In this document: positions 26,084 to 35,692 of the stretch, one piece after another
Layout of the letters: each line of letters opens with the position of its first letter
How positions within the stretch are numbered: the first letter of the stretch is position 1
Assembly: GCA_963759175.1 (NCBI GenBank)
Contig: CAVWXP010000010.1
Location: 558,001 to 622,000 of the forward strand
DNA length: 64,000 nt
Direction: 5' to 3'
Source: SZUA-442 sp963759175
GTDB lineage: Bacteria; Actinomycetota; Acidimicrobiia; Spongiisociales; UBA5794
Notes under the pieces: generated by a model
Told to the model about the DNA's origin: nothing
What the model saw: the letters and a program-made list of their open reading frames with translations, nothing else
Databases searched by the model: none
Program-made: the position numbers and the translations under genes

Positions 26084-27459
26084 CGATCGCCGATCACGGA
26101 CTCGTACACCTCGACATGCTGGCGGGCCGGCATCTCCCACGACCAGTCCGCATCCATGCCGCGCTTCTGGATCGCCTTCCGCCGCTGCGGATGTTTCCAC
26201 GCCCGCACGGCGCGATGCATCGCATCGACGACACCCGAACCATCGACGGACCCTGCGACGAACCCGGTCCCATTCCGACGATCGCTGTCGGCATCGGTCA
26301 CCGTGTCGTTGAGACCGCCGACGGGCGTCACCACCGGGATCGTGCCGTACTCCATGGCCTGCATCTGGGCGAGCCCGCAGGGCTCGAATCGGCTCGGCAT
26401 CAGCAGAAGGTCCGATCCGGCGAATATCCGGTGTGCGAGCGACCGGTCGAAACCATCGACGAAATGAACGCGATCGGGGGAATGCTCACCGAGCCACCGC
26501 GCCCAGTCTGCGAGGCCCCGGTCCCCCGAACCGAGGAGGACGAGGCGGAACGGCAGGTGCTCGGCATACCTGACCACCTCGAGGGCGAGGTCGATCCCCT
26601 TCTGTTCGACGAGACGGCTGACCATCCCGACGATCGGGGCGCCGCCGGTCCATCCGATCTCGTCGGCGAGGGCCCGTCGGCACGCCGCCTTGCCCGCCAG
26701 GTCCTCGGACGAGAACGGGACGCTGATCCACGGATCGTGACGCGGGTTCCAGCGGCTGGTGTCGATGCCGTTGCGGATCCCGACGAGGCGATCGCCGAGA
26801 GCCTGGAGCTGGGTATGGAGCCCGAAGCCGCCCTCGGGCGTGATGATGTCCGCCGCGTACGACGGGCTCACCGCCACGACTCGGTCGGCGATCTGGATCG
26901 CACCGGCGAGTGGGTTCGTACCCCCGTACGACTCGAACGCATCGGTGCGGAAGGGCAATCGATCGAGCCAGCCGCCCGAGGTCCATCCCTGGTAACCCAG
27001 CGTGTGGATGGTGAACACGGACGGATACGCACCCTGGAGGAAGCTGAGTACCGCCCCGGTGTGCCAATCGTTGCAGTGGACCACATCGGGCTGATGCACC
27101 CGCGTCAGTGCGGCGACAGCTGCCGAGAATCCGAGGAACCGATCGGCGTTGTCCGGCCAGCCCTCGCCCGAGGCATCCGTGTACGGGTGCGGGCGGTGCA
27201 TCCCCGGTACGTCCACGAGGGTGACGGGACCCACCCCCTCGAGGTTCCCCGACCTCGCCTGGGCCGGGCGTGCCCATGACGGGACGTCGAGATGGATCAC
27301 CTGCTCGGATTCGAGCACGGCACCGGTGTAATCCGGGACGACGAGCTCCACCGTGACACCGAGCAACCGGAGCTGGCGAACGAGGCCAGCGGCAGCCTCT
27401 GCGAGGCCACCGACCGACACGAGCGGCGACACCTCGGCCGTGGCGAACAGGATCCTCAT
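26074..27459 (-). CDS. glgA: Glycogen synthase (GT5)
   Basis: 461-residue glucosyltransferase that extends alpha-1,4-glucan, probably from the ADP-glucose made by GlgC. It shows the GT5 N-terminal signature MRILFATAEVSPLVSVGGLA (the usual Lys of KVGGLA is Ser-Val here), the HCNDWHTG motif, HTLGYQG, and the C-terminal PSRFEPCGLAQMQAMEYG with VTPVGGLNDTV. ATG 27459 overlaps the glgX stop (ATGA). It is last in the malQ-glgP-glgX-glgA block. Replacement of the KxGGL lysine, which normally contacts the donor, is worth noting. Confidence 0.92.
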   Translation of the reverse strand: MRILFATAEVSPLVSVGGLAEAAAGLVRQLRLLGVTVELVVPDYTGAVLESEQVIHLDVPSWARPAQARSGNLEGVGPVTLVDVPGMHRPHPYTDASGEGWPDNADRFLGFSAAVAALTRVHQPDVVHCNDWHTGAVLSFLQGAYPSVFTIHTLGYQGWTSGGWLDRLPFRTDAFESYGGTNPLAGAIQIADRVVAVSPSYAADIITPEGGFGLHTQLQALGDRLVGIRNGIDTSRWNPRHDPWISVPFSSEDLAGKAACRRALADEIGWTGGAPIVGMVSRLVEQKGIDLALEVVRYAEHLPFRLVLLGSGDRGLADWARWLGEHSPDRVHFVDGFDRSLAHRIFAGSDLLLMPSRFEPCGLAQMQAMEYGTIPVVTPVGGLNDTVTDADSDRRNGTGFVAGSVDGSGVVDAMHRAVRAWKHPQRRKAIQKRGMDADWSWEMPARQHVEVYESVIGDRQL

Positions 27460-29567
27460 GTGACACCGTTCCGTCGTCGGAGGACGGCCACCGACCATCC
27501 CTCGACCTCTCCGGTCTCGGGAGCATCCACCGGCAACTCGGGTGCCAGCCCGGCAGCCGAGTAGAGGACGATGTCCCATGCATGGTGGGCGATCTCGGGT
27601 GGCATGGTGAACCGCACGCGTTCGGAGTGGGCGTTGAAGAGGATCAGGAAGCTGTCGTCGACGACGCTCCTGCCGCGTTCGTCGGTGGTCGGAATCCCCT
27701 TGCCATTGAGGAAGACGGACAGGGACTTCGCATACCCGCGCTGCCAGTCGTCGTCCCCCATCGCCGTCCCATCCGGTTTGTACCAGGCGATGTCGTCGTG
27801 CGACGAACCGGTCACGCTGCGGCCCTCGAACCACCGCCGTCGCCGGAACACGGGGTGGTCGGTGCGGAGCCGGATCAGCTCCGTGGTGTAGGCGAGGAGG
27901 TCCTCGTCTGTGTTCTCCCAGTCGTACCACGAGATCTCGTTGTCCTGGCAATAGGCATTGTTGTTTCCTCGTTGCGTTCTCCCGATCTCATCACCACCCA
28001 ACAGCATCGGCACCCCTTGGGACAGCATGAGCGTCGTCAACATGGCACGGCTCCTCAGCTTCCGGATCGAGATGATCGACGGGTCATCGGTTGGGCCCTC
28101 GTGGCCTGAGTTCCACGACCGATTGTGGCTCTCGCCATCGCGGTTCGCCTCCCCGTTCGCCAGGTTGTGCTTCTGGTCGTAGGAGACCAGATCGTTGAGG
28201 GTGAAGCCATCGTGGGCCGTGACGAAGTTGACTGAGGCGTGCGGCCGCCTCCCTGCGAAGCTGTAGAGGTCTGAGCTTCCCGTGAAGCGCGAGGCGAAAT
28301 CGGCGAGGGTCCACTCCGCACCCCGCCAGTAGTCGCGGACACCATCGCGGTACTTCGCATTCCACTCGCTCCACAGGATGGGAAAGTTGCCGACCTGGTA
28401 CCCGCCGTCGCCGACATCCCAAGGTTCCGCGATCAGCTTGACGCGGTTCACGATGGGATCCTGGTGGATCAGATCGAAGAAGGCTGCGAGCTTGTCGACG
28501 TCGTGGAGGTCCCTGGCAAGCGCGGACGCGAGGTCGAACCGGAACCCGTCGACGTGCATCTCGGTGACCCAGTACCGGAGGCTGTCCATGATGAGCTTGA
28601 GGACATGGGGATGGCGCACGTTGAGGGTGTTGCCCGTCCCGGTGTAGTCGACATAGCGGCTGCGATCGTTCGGGTCGAGGCGGTAGAACGAAGCGTTGTC
28701 CAGACCGCGGAAGCACAGCGTCGGACCGAGGGGTCCGCTCTCACCGGTGTGGTTGTACACGACATCGAGGATCACCTCGATGCCTGCCCGGTGCAGGGAC
28801 TTGACCATGGCCTTGAACTCGCGCACCTGCTGACCGCGGTCACCCGTTGCCGCATACGGACCGTGGGGGGCGAAGAAGCCGATGGACGAGTAGCCCCAGT
28901 AGTTGGTGAGACCGCGCTCGACGAGGGTGTGCTCGGACACGAAGTGATGGATGGGTTGGAGTTCCACCGCGGTGACGCCGAGGCTCACGAGGTGGTCGAT
29001 GACGGGGTCGCTCGCGAGACCTGCGTAGGTTCCGCGCAGCTCGGGCGGCACATCCGGGTGCAGCGCCGTGATGCCCTTGACGTGTGTCTCGTAGATCACC
29101 GACTCGTAGAGCGGTCGCCCGAGGGTGACATCGCCGACCCAATCGAAACGGTCGTCCACGACGATCGAACGCGGCATCGCTGGTGCGCTGTCGCTCTCAT
29201 CGATCCGATCGGGATGTCCGAGCTGGTACCCGAATACCGCCTGGGACCACGCCACCTCTCCCTCGATGGCCTTCGCGTAGGGATCGAGGAGGAGCTTGTT
29301 CGGGTTGAACACGAGACCATCGGCCGGTGACCACGGTCCGTGGACGCGGAATCCGTAGCGAGTCCCCGGCATGACGCCCGGAACGTATCCGTGGTGCACC
29401 AGAGCTGTCGTCTCGGGGAGTCGGAGGCGCGTCTCGAACCCCTCGTCGTCGAAGATGCAGACCTCGACACGGTCCGCGTGCTCGGCGAATACGGCGAAGT
29501 TCGTTCCCGATCCATCGAAGGTCGCACCCTCGGGGTACGCCTTCCCCGGCCAGATGGGAGCGGTCAA
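27456..29567 (-). CDS. glgX: Glycogen debranching enzyme (isoamylase type)
   Basis: 703-residue GH13 enzyme hydrolysing alpha-1,6 branch points of limit dextrins. N-terminal CBM48 (PEGATFDGSGTNFAVFAEHA), then the barrel with VVYNHTGESG, nucleophile in FRFDLASAL, acid/base in LIAEPWD, and NFVTAHDGFTLNDLVSYDQK, all typical of GlgX/TreX. The start is TTG 29567, whose TTGA overlaps the glgP stop; the homologous region begins at IWPGKAYPEGA just after it. The stop overlaps the glgA start. Together with GlgP it degrades glycogen. Confidence 0.93.
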   Translation of the reverse strand: MTAPIWPGKAYPEGATFDGSGTNFAVFAEHADRVEVCIFDDEGFETRLRLPETTALVHHGYVPGVMPGTRYGFRVHGPWSPADGLVFNPNKLLLDPYAKAIEGEVAWSQAVFGYQLGHPDRIDESDSAPAMPRSIVVDDRFDWVGDVTLGRPLYESVIYETHVKGITALHPDVPPELRGTYAGLASDPVIDHLVSLGVTAVELQPIHHFVSEHTLVERGLTNYWGYSSIGFFAPHGPYAATGDRGQQVREFKAMVKSLHRAGIEVILDVVYNHTGESGPLGPTLCFRGLDNASFYRLDPNDRSRYVDYTGTGNTLNVRHPHVLKLIMDSLRYWVTEMHVDGFRFDLASALARDLHDVDKLAAFFDLIHQDPIVNRVKLIAEPWDVGDGGYQVGNFPILWSEWNAKYRDGVRDYWRGAEWTLADFASRFTGSSDLYSFAGRRPHASVNFVTAHDGFTLNDLVSYDQKHNLANGEANRDGESHNRSWNSGHEGPTDDPSIISIRKLRSRAMLTTLMLSQGVPMLLGGDEIGRTQRGNNNAYCQDNEISWYDWENTDEDLLAYTTELIRLRTDHPVFRRRRWFEGRSVTGSSHDDIAWYKPDGTAMGDDDWQRGYAKSLSVFLNGKGIPTTDERGRSVVDDSFLILFNAHSERVRFTMPPEIAHHAWDIVLYSAAGLAPELPVDAPETGEVEGWSVAVLRRRNGVT

Positions 29568-31546
29568 GAGCCCGAATCTGGCCGGTACAACCGCCGGTCG
29601 TACTCGTCCACCATGCGGGCAGCCGTGACGAAGGGGCCGAGGGACTTCCAATTGTGGCGTACCTTGGCGAGCCACGAAGCGCTCGGGCGACCCTCCCCGT
29701 CGTAGAACAGGGGTACGAGTTCGTCGATCAGGATCCCGAAGAGCGCGGCCGCCTCCTCATCGTCTCGTTGGGCCCTGTCGGATGCATCGGATGTCGGGAT
29801 CGCCCATCCGTTGGCACCGTCGAAGCATTCGGCCCACCATCCGTCGAGGATCGAGAAGTTCAGGCCGCCGTTGAGCGCGGCCTTCTCGCCGCTGGTCCCG
29901 CATGCCTCGTTTGGGCGGACGGGGTTGTTCAGCCATACGTCACAACCGGCGTACATGGCCTTGGCAACCGCCATCTGGTAGTCGGGTATGAACACGAACC
30001 GGCCCCTCGCCTCGGGCGAGTGGGCGAACGACACGACGCGGTGGAGCACCTCTTTGCCTGGTTCATCGGCCGGGTGTGCCTTTCCGGCGAACACGAACTG
30101 GACGGGTCGGTCGTCGTCTGCGAGGAGGGCGGCCACAGCCTCTGTCTGGCGGAGCAGGAGATCGGCGCGTTTGTACGTCGCGAACCGCCTGGCGAACCCG
30201 ATGGTGAGCACGTCGGGATCGAGGGCGTGGCGCGGACCGACCCGGCGATTGACGAGATCGATGAGCCTGGCTCTCCCTGCTGCCCGCACGGACCGTAGGG
30301 CATCGTCATCGAGCGCATCGACACCGTCCCACGACGGCGTCAAGCCCGAACCCCAGTCCGGGCCCATTGCCCCCTCGAAGAGGGCTTGGAGGTCGCTGGC
30401 GACCCAGGTCCGAGCATGGACGCCGTTGGTTACGGAGGTGATCTCTGAGCCTCCCGGCACATCTGCGAACATCTCACGCGAGACCTCACCGTGGAGCGAT
30501 GAGACACCGTTCGCCCGGCTGGCCACGCGCAGGCAGAACGCAGCCATGTTGAAGCTGTCCTCCTCGCCGGGCATGTGAGCCAGGTCGAGGATCTCGCCCA
30601 TGGACACGCCGTAGCGATCCGACCAGACGCCGAGATATCGCTCCATGAGCTCGTGGGAAAAGCGGTCGATCCCGGCTGGCACCGGCGTGTGCGTCGTGAA
30701 CACCACCCGTGGCTTGACAGCATCGACCGCTTCGTCGAGTGACAGACCCGTGTCGACGGCGTCCCCGATGAGTTCGAGGGCCAGGAAGCCGGCGTGGCCT
30801 TCATTGAGGTGGAAGACCTCTGGCTGGTAGCCGAGCTGGCGAAGGGCACGAACGCCACCGACACCCATGAGCAGCTCTTGGCGGATGCGGTGTTCGCGGT
30901 CGCCGCTGTAGAGGCGGTCCGAAACGCGTTTGCCTCGCTCATCGTTCAGCTCGACGTCGGTGTCGAGCAGGTAGAGCTTGGTGCGGCCCACGTCGGCCCT
31001 CCACACTCGCGCCTTGACGATGCGGTCGTCCATCGTGATGTCGACGATGACTGGCATCTGTTCGAGGCCAAGCGAGCGAGGGTCGGATCGTTCGTAGTGC
31101 TCGCGCTGGCGGTCACCGGTGATCGACTGATGGAAGAAGCCGTCTCGATAGAAGAGGCCCACCGCGACGAGGGGCAGATCGAGGTCGCTGGCTGCCTTCA
31201 GATGGTCGCCAGCGAGGATCCCCAAGCCCCCGCTGTACTGCGGGAGCGTCTCGGACACGCCGAACTCGGGCGAGAAGTAGGCGATGGTCGCGCTGGGGTT
31301 CGGATCGGGGTCAGGGACCCTCGCAGCCGCCTCGCGCGCCTCCTGGATGAACGTCGCGTCGGCGAGGTACCGGTCGAAGTCGGCATCCGTGAAGGCACGG
31401 ACGCGTTGGCGTGGGTGGAGGCCGGCGGTCGCAGCAGGGAACCGGTCGAACAGGTCCTGGGTGCGACGATCCCAGGTCCACGAGTAGTTGCTGGCCGCCC
31501 GAATGAGCAGGGATTCGAGTTCCGACCGCGTGGTCAATCCAGTCAC
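29564..31546 (-). CDS. glgP: Alpha-glucan phosphorylase, short form (GT35)
   Basis: 660-residue PLP enzyme releasing glucose-1-phosphate from glycogen. It belongs to the short alpha-glucan phosphorylase type: N-terminal ESLLIRAASNYSWTWDRR, the block YFSPEFGVSETLPQYSGGLG, HLNEGHAGF, FTTHTPVPAGIDRF, and the cofactor region ACGTSGEKAALNGGLN (usually GTSGMKA; here Glu replaces Met). GTG 31546 has AAGGA five bases upstream, and TACAAT at 31576-31581 is a good -10. Its stop overlaps the glgX start. Confidence 0.93.
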   Translation of the reverse strand: MTGLTTRSELESLLIRAASNYSWTWDRRTQDLFDRFPAATAGLHPRQRVRAFTDADFDRYLADATFIQEAREAAARVPDPDPNPSATIAYFSPEFGVSETLPQYSGGLGILAGDHLKAASDLDLPLVAVGLFYRDGFFHQSITGDRQREHYERSDPRSLGLEQMPVIVDITMDDRIVKARVWRADVGRTKLYLLDTDVELNDERGKRVSDRLYSGDREHRIRQELLMGVGGVRALRQLGYQPEVFHLNEGHAGFLALELIGDAVDTGLSLDEAVDAVKPRVVFTTHTPVPAGIDRFSHELMERYLGVWSDRYGVSMGEILDLAHMPGEEDSFNMAAFCLRVASRANGVSSLHGEVSREMFADVPGGSEITSVTNGVHARTWVASDLQALFEGAMGPDWGSGLTPSWDGVDALDDDALRSVRAAGRARLIDLVNRRVGPRHALDPDVLTIGFARRFATYKRADLLLRQTEAVAALLADDDRPVQFVFAGKAHPADEPGKEVLHRVVSFAHSPEARGRFVFIPDYQMAVAKAMYAGCDVWLNNPVRPNEACGTSGEKAALNGGLNFSILDGWWAECFDGANGWAIPTSDASDRAQRDDEEAAALFGILIDELVPLFYDGEGRPSASWLAKVRHNWKSLGPFVTAARMVDEYDRRLYRPDSGS

Positions 31547-31575
31547 GTCAATCCTTGGGGAGCGGGCAGGCACCG

Positions 31576-31581
31576 ATTGTA
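31576..31581 (-). promoter_or_regulatory. -10 element for glgP-glgX-glgA
   Basis: TACAAT on the minus strand lies 29 bases before GTG 31546, in the 61-base gap after malQ. It would give a short leader carrying the AAGGA ribosome site. Confidence 0.45.
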
Positions 31582-31607
31582 GATGGGGACCATGCGTTGA
31601 ACGCCCA

Positions 31608-33515
31608 TCATCCCTGCGGTTCGGGCCTGGCGGCGGCGATCGCTCGCAGCCGATCCATGAAGCGGTCATCGGTCGCCAGCTCATCGAGTGTCACGTCATG
31701 GCGAAGCCGCCAGTTGGGCCGTTCCCAATCGGTTCCAGGGATGTTCTGACGGCGATGCTCCATGATGAGGTCATCGAGGTTCACCAACGCAACGGCAGCG
31801 GATGTTCCCGCCATCCATGTCATGAGGGCGTCCCGGGTCTCCTCGGGCGCGTCCGTCCCGAACTGGCGACGGAGACCCTCGATCGCGGCCCAGCGCTGCT
31901 CACGCTCGTTGTCTGCCCGCTCGTCGTCGAACACCCCGAGATCGAGGAGGTCGTCCACGTCCATCGCCTCCCACCAGGCGGCGAATGCCGGAGTGTCGTG
32001 GCTCGAGAGGGCGACGAGGTCGTTCGGGCGTGGCTCCGAGACGCCGTCCTGGGCAACGGCCATGCCGAGGAGATCGTGCTCGTCGAGGGCCGAGCGGATC
32101 TCTGGCGGCACGGTTCCGAGGTTCTCACCGACGACTCCCGCGCCGGCGCGAACCGATTCGATGCAGATGATGGCGAACATCTCGTCGGTGGGCTGCATGA
32201 CATACGCTCCATGGGTGGCACCGGCGCCATGGGGAACCCACCACGCTCGATGAATGCCCATGACGTGATCGATACGGAGGAGTCCCGCAACCGAAAGCTG
32301 GCGTGCGATCGCCTTGCGGAAGTTGGCGTGGCCGTCGAGACGTGAAAGCTTGGGGATCGAGGCCGGGAGGCCCCAGTCCTGACCACCGACGAAGAGGGTG
32401 TCGGGTGGCGCGCCCAGTGAGGCAGGAGCGAAGAGCTCTGGTCGGTCCCAGATGTCGAAGCCATCCGGGTGGCACCCTATGGGGAGGTCGAGGTAGAGGA
32501 ACTGGCCACGTGCCTCGAGGTCGGACGACAGGGTGCGGAGCTGCCCGTCCATGAGCCACTGCACGGTCTCGTGGTAGGCGATCCGCTCGGGATCGGGCAC
32601 GATGCCGTGGGACCATGCGCGCCAGTTCCGTCCATGATCGTCAGCGAGGGCGCGGAACTGTGCGTACGCCGCCATCTCCGGGTCCCGACTGACGAACGAG
32701 TCGACCTCGGCGCGCAGGCGCGGGGTACGACCGACATGGCTGGCATATGACGCCAGTGAATCGCGGATCGCCCTGCCGGTCCGGTCATAATCGACCCACC
32801 TCGGGTCGCCAGCTGGAACCGGCGAGGGCGTCGACCAGTCGGGGATCGCGGCGAAGTCGACGAACACCTCGTTCCATGCCCGCCGCGACGCCGGGGCGTA
32901 GGGCGAGGGCTGGTCGGGGAACGCCGCCAGCAACGGAAGCGTCCCGACGACGGCAACGCCGGCGTCGAGGCACACGTCCGCGAGGCCCGCGAGCTCGGAA
33001 AGCGTTCCGACACCGACGTCTTCCGCAGCGCTCCGGCGCAGCGAATAGGTGGGACTGATGAGTCCGAGAACCCCGCGTGGCGTTGGATGCGCTTGCATGG
33101 GGGCTGCGAAGATCCGGGCCGTGTGGTCCCCACCGTTCAGGGCGAGGGTGTGGTAGCCGACAGGTAGCGGCGGTACCACGACCGTACGGTCGTCGATACG
33201 CACCGGTACCTCGCCGCCGGATTCGAGGATCACGACGCCATCGGTGACGGCGGTGCGAACCTCGATGGGCGGAACCAGCCCGTCCCATGCAACCACGATC
33301 GGTTCGATCGTGGGAACATCGCCGCGTAGGTCGCGCGTGGCGGCGACGATCGCTGCCTTCGTCGAGAGGTCGCGGCCGAGCAGGGCCTCCAGCACGCCGA
33401 GCAGGTCCTCGGCCGGGACGACCTGGGGTCGATTCCAGGCATCGACCCATGCGGTGACGACCCCAGCGGCGTCGCAGAGGGCTTGCAGGTCGCCGTCGAC
33501 GGGTCGCGATTCCAT
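31608..33515 (-). CDS. malQ: 4-alpha-glucanotransferase (amylomaltase)
   Basis: 635-residue GH77 enzyme that disproportionates maltodextrins, recycling short chains left by GlgP/GlgX. Catalytic motifs are visible: nucleophile Asp in LLRIDHVMG, acid/base Glu in VGENLGTVPPEI, and the transition-state Asp in LSSHDTPAFAAWW. The N-terminal about 160 residues form the extra beta domain found in the longer MalQ class. I set the start at ATG 33515, seven bases after GATAAT; an ATG three codons upstream is also in frame. First gene of the glycogen degradation block. Confidence 0.92.
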   Translation of the reverse strand: MESRPVDGDLQALCDAAGVVTAWVDAWNRPQVVPAEDLLGVLEALLGRDLSTKAAIVAATRDLRGDVPTIEPIVVAWDGLVPPIEVRTAVTDGVVILESGGEVPVRIDDRTVVVPPLPVGYHTLALNGGDHTARIFAAPMQAHPTPRGVLGLISPTYSLRRSAAEDVGVGTLSELAGLADVCLDAGVAVVGTLPLLAAFPDQPSPYAPASRRAWNEVFVDFAAIPDWSTPSPVPAGDPRWVDYDRTGRAIRDSLASYASHVGRTPRLRAEVDSFVSRDPEMAAYAQFRALADDHGRNWRAWSHGIVPDPERIAYHETVQWLMDGQLRTLSSDLEARGQFLYLDLPIGCHPDGFDIWDRPELFAPASLGAPPDTLFVGGQDWGLPASIPKLSRLDGHANFRKAIARQLSVAGLLRIDHVMGIHRAWWVPHGAGATHGAYVMQPTDEMFAIICIESVRAGAGVVGENLGTVPPEIRSALDEHDLLGMAVAQDGVSEPRPNDLVALSSHDTPAFAAWWEAMDVDDLLDLGVFDDERADNEREQRWAAIEGLRRQFGTDAPEETRDALMTWMAGTSAAVALVNLDDLIMEHRRQNIPGTDWERPNWRLRHDVTLDELATDDRFMDRLRAIAAARPEPQG

Positions 33516-33522
33516 GGCCGCC

Positions 33523-33528
33523 ATTATC
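33523..33528 (-). promoter_or_regulatory. -10 element for malQ (leaderless candidate)
   Basis: GATAAT, one base from consensus TATAAT, ends seven bases before ATG 33515 on the minus strand. Confidence 0.45.
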
Positions 33529-33549
33529 GCCTCGATACAGTCGTTGGCG

Positions 33550-35574
33550 TCACTGGTAGTCGCGTTGGGCCTCGCCCGGACTCGCTTCCATCAGCTGGTT
33601 CCCGACGTCGGCAGGACCTCGGTCACGTAGGAACTTCGGTCCACGAGTGCGGGTCGGGACATCGGAGTCCTGTGCCTTGATCGCTTCCTTGGACCTCTTG
33701 ATCCGCTCGCCTCGCTCGAGCTCGAGCTGGCGAAGTGCATCATCGACGGCCTGCATCTGTGCGTCGGTGACCGGGTCGAACCCGTACGCACCCTGGACGA
33801 ATCGGGCGGTGTCGCCGCGATAGTCGTGACCGAAGGACTTGAACTCCCCCGGGATCACCCGCATGGCATTCATGGCGTCGACGGCCACCTGGATGAACGT
33901 CAACATCGGGATCCACTCCATCGACTCGGGTATGTTGCGACCCTTCGGCTCGTCGGGGTGGAGCCACCTTGGCTGCTTGACCGCCAACCGGAACGAAACC
34001 TGTGCGATCGGGTCATTGTCGTGGTCGAGGATGATGGCGCGGAGCTTGTCGCGCTCCTCCGCCGAGAGCTCCTCGAACTGCTCGTACCGATCGAATGCCC
34101 GCACCGTTCCTGGGGGGACGAGTTCGCTGGCGCCATCGCGCATTCCGTTCTTGGACCACTTGGCGAGACCGGGGAGGCCGAACCACAGGGCACGATCGAT
34201 GCCGTAGTGGTCGAAGCCTGAGATGCCGCGATGCATCACGACATCCGACGACGACCACGCACCGAGGCTCTCACCGAAGACCAACACCCTCGGCCGGTCG
34301 GCGGGTGCACGCTCCGCAAGGCGTTGGGTGATGCCCCACAGCAGCTGGCGGAACTGTTGGCGACCCAGGGCCACCTTCTGGACGGCGAGGAAGCTCGGGG
34401 AACGGCCGTACTGGATACAGCAGGTCGCGATGTCGCCCCTGGCGAAGATCTCTGCAGACTCGATCATGGTCTGGTCGACCCAACCGGTACCGGTCGGAGC
34501 GAACAGGAGGAGGTACTTGCGATCGAACGCCCCGAGCCGGTCGAGTTCCTCGAGGGCCATCTCCGAACGGCCGGTCGAATACAGCGGCTCGCTGTTGTAC
34601 CCGATGTATGCCCGGATCGGATGGGCCGCAGCTTGTTCCCCGAGCACCCGTTCGATGAGGTCAGGCGTGATCACGTCCGTGACGAAGCGCCGTCCCTGCA
34701 ATCCGAGCTCGTTGAACGGCGAATGGCTCATGGGACCCCCGGAAACGAACGGTGACTCCGGGACCTCGCTGTAGGCGGGTTCGATCTTCTCGTTGGAGCG
34801 GGCGATGTAGCTCACGACACCGTTGTAGGCCATCACCGTGGCACCCGCCCAGAAAGCGACGTTGACCGTTCGTCCGATCATCCGACGCACGGCGTCGTCG
34901 CCGAAGTAGTCCATCGATGCATTGCGTGTTGCCAGGAAGCCATGTCCGATGCCCCGGGCTCCGGTCACGGCGACCAGCCCGATCCCGATCGATGCAGGCA
35001 GGCTGGCCGGCTTGTCGTCCTCGGACCACCGCTCGATGATGCCGATGCGCGACTTGAGCAGGGTCTCGGAGTACAGCAGGGCACCGCCGAATCCTCCCAA
35101 ACCCACCAGGATCGGCCGAGCTGCACCGGTCGCCGGGAATCGTGCCTGGATCTCCGAGGCGCTCTCGAAGACCATGCCGCCTACGCCCCCGGCCATGGCC
35201 AGTCGCCCCATGGTGCGCGTGGATGCCACGACGGTTCGCTCATCGTCGGTCTGGGGAAGCTTCGTGAGTGCGAAGCCGATGCCGGTCAGCGCCATCCGTG
35301 CACCCAGACGAGCGGCGTACGGCGACGATGCGGGAACGAACCTCCGAACGACGGCGTCAAAGCCCCTTCCAACCCCCTCCGCCACGAGCACCGAAGCCGC
35401 AGCGGCGAGGCCCTGATGGAGCGATGACCGGGGCATCAGCGACGGCCCAAAGGAGTTGAACAAGGCGATCGTCTTGATCGGTGCGGACGGATCGCTTGTC
35501 AAAGGGTTGAAACGATTGGCGAGGGAAAGCCCGGCGGTTACGGCCGACCGTTTCCAATCCTCGTTACGTGGCAC
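33550..35574 (-). CDS. Abhydrolase_9 family membrane-associated alpha/beta hydrolase
   Basis: 674-residue protein matching the two-part actinobacterial Abhydrolase_9 family. The N-terminal about 260 residues contain several Gly/Ala-rich hydrophobic segments (the Abhydrolase_9_N region), and the C-terminal part holds FAPTGTGWVD and the nucleophile elbow VFGESLGAW with Ser436. Substrates of the family are unknown, probably lipids or cell-wall esters. GTG 35574 has TAGGAG five bases upstream, and TAGGAT at 35605-35610 is its likely -10. Divergent from arcA. The last 70 residues are charged and basic. Confidence 0.8.
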   Translation of the reverse strand: MPRNEDWKRSAVTAGLSLANRFNPLTSDPSAPIKTIALFNSFGPSLMPRSSLHQGLAAAASVLVAEGVGRGFDAVVRRFVPASSPYAARLGARMALTGIGFALTKLPQTDDERTVVASTRTMGRLAMAGGVGGMVFESASEIQARFPATGAARPILVGLGGFGGALLYSETLLKSRIGIIERWSEDDKPASLPASIGIGLVAVTGARGIGHGFLATRNASMDYFGDDAVRRMIGRTVNVAFWAGATVMAYNGVVSYIARSNEKIEPAYSEVPESPFVSGGPMSHSPFNELGLQGRRFVTDVITPDLIERVLGEQAAAHPIRAYIGYNSEPLYSTGRSEMALEELDRLGAFDRKYLLLFAPTGTGWVDQTMIESAEIFARGDIATCCIQYGRSPSFLAVQKVALGRQQFRQLLWGITQRLAERAPADRPRVLVFGESLGAWSSSDVVMHRGISGFDHYGIDRALWFGLPGLAKWSKNGMRDGASELVPPGTVRAFDRYEQFEELSAEERDKLRAIILDHDNDPIAQVSFRLAVKQPRWLHPDEPKGRNIPESMEWIPMLTFIQVAVDAMNAMRVIPGEFKSFGHDYRGDTARFVQGAYGFDPVTDAQMQAVDDALRQLELERGERIKRSKEAIKAQDSDVPTRTRGPKFLRDRGPADVGNQLMEASPGEAQRDYQ

Positions 35575-35604
35575 TGGGGCTCCTACTGACGGTTGGTGAA
35601 ACCG

Positions 35605-35610
35605 ATCCTA
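35605..35610 (-). promoter_or_regulatory. -10 element for the Abhydrolase_9 gene
   Basis: TAGGAT on the minus strand lies 30 bases before GTG 35574, giving a short leader with a good TAGGAG ribosome site. Confidence 0.4.
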
Positions 35611-35660
35611 GGTCCGCAGCGACGGTTGGGGGCTGGCCTCGCCGCGAAGATCGTCGTCGG

Positions 35661-35666
35661 TAGACT
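35661..35666 (+). promoter_or_regulatory. -10 element for arcA
   Basis: TAGACT lies 26 bases before GTG 35693, with AGGGGGAG between them. Two copies of GACGGTTGG (35588-35596 and 35621-35629) flank the divergent region and could be operator half-sites. Confidence 0.4.
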
Positions 35667-35692
35667 CCATCGTCGAGGGAAGGGGGAGAGCC

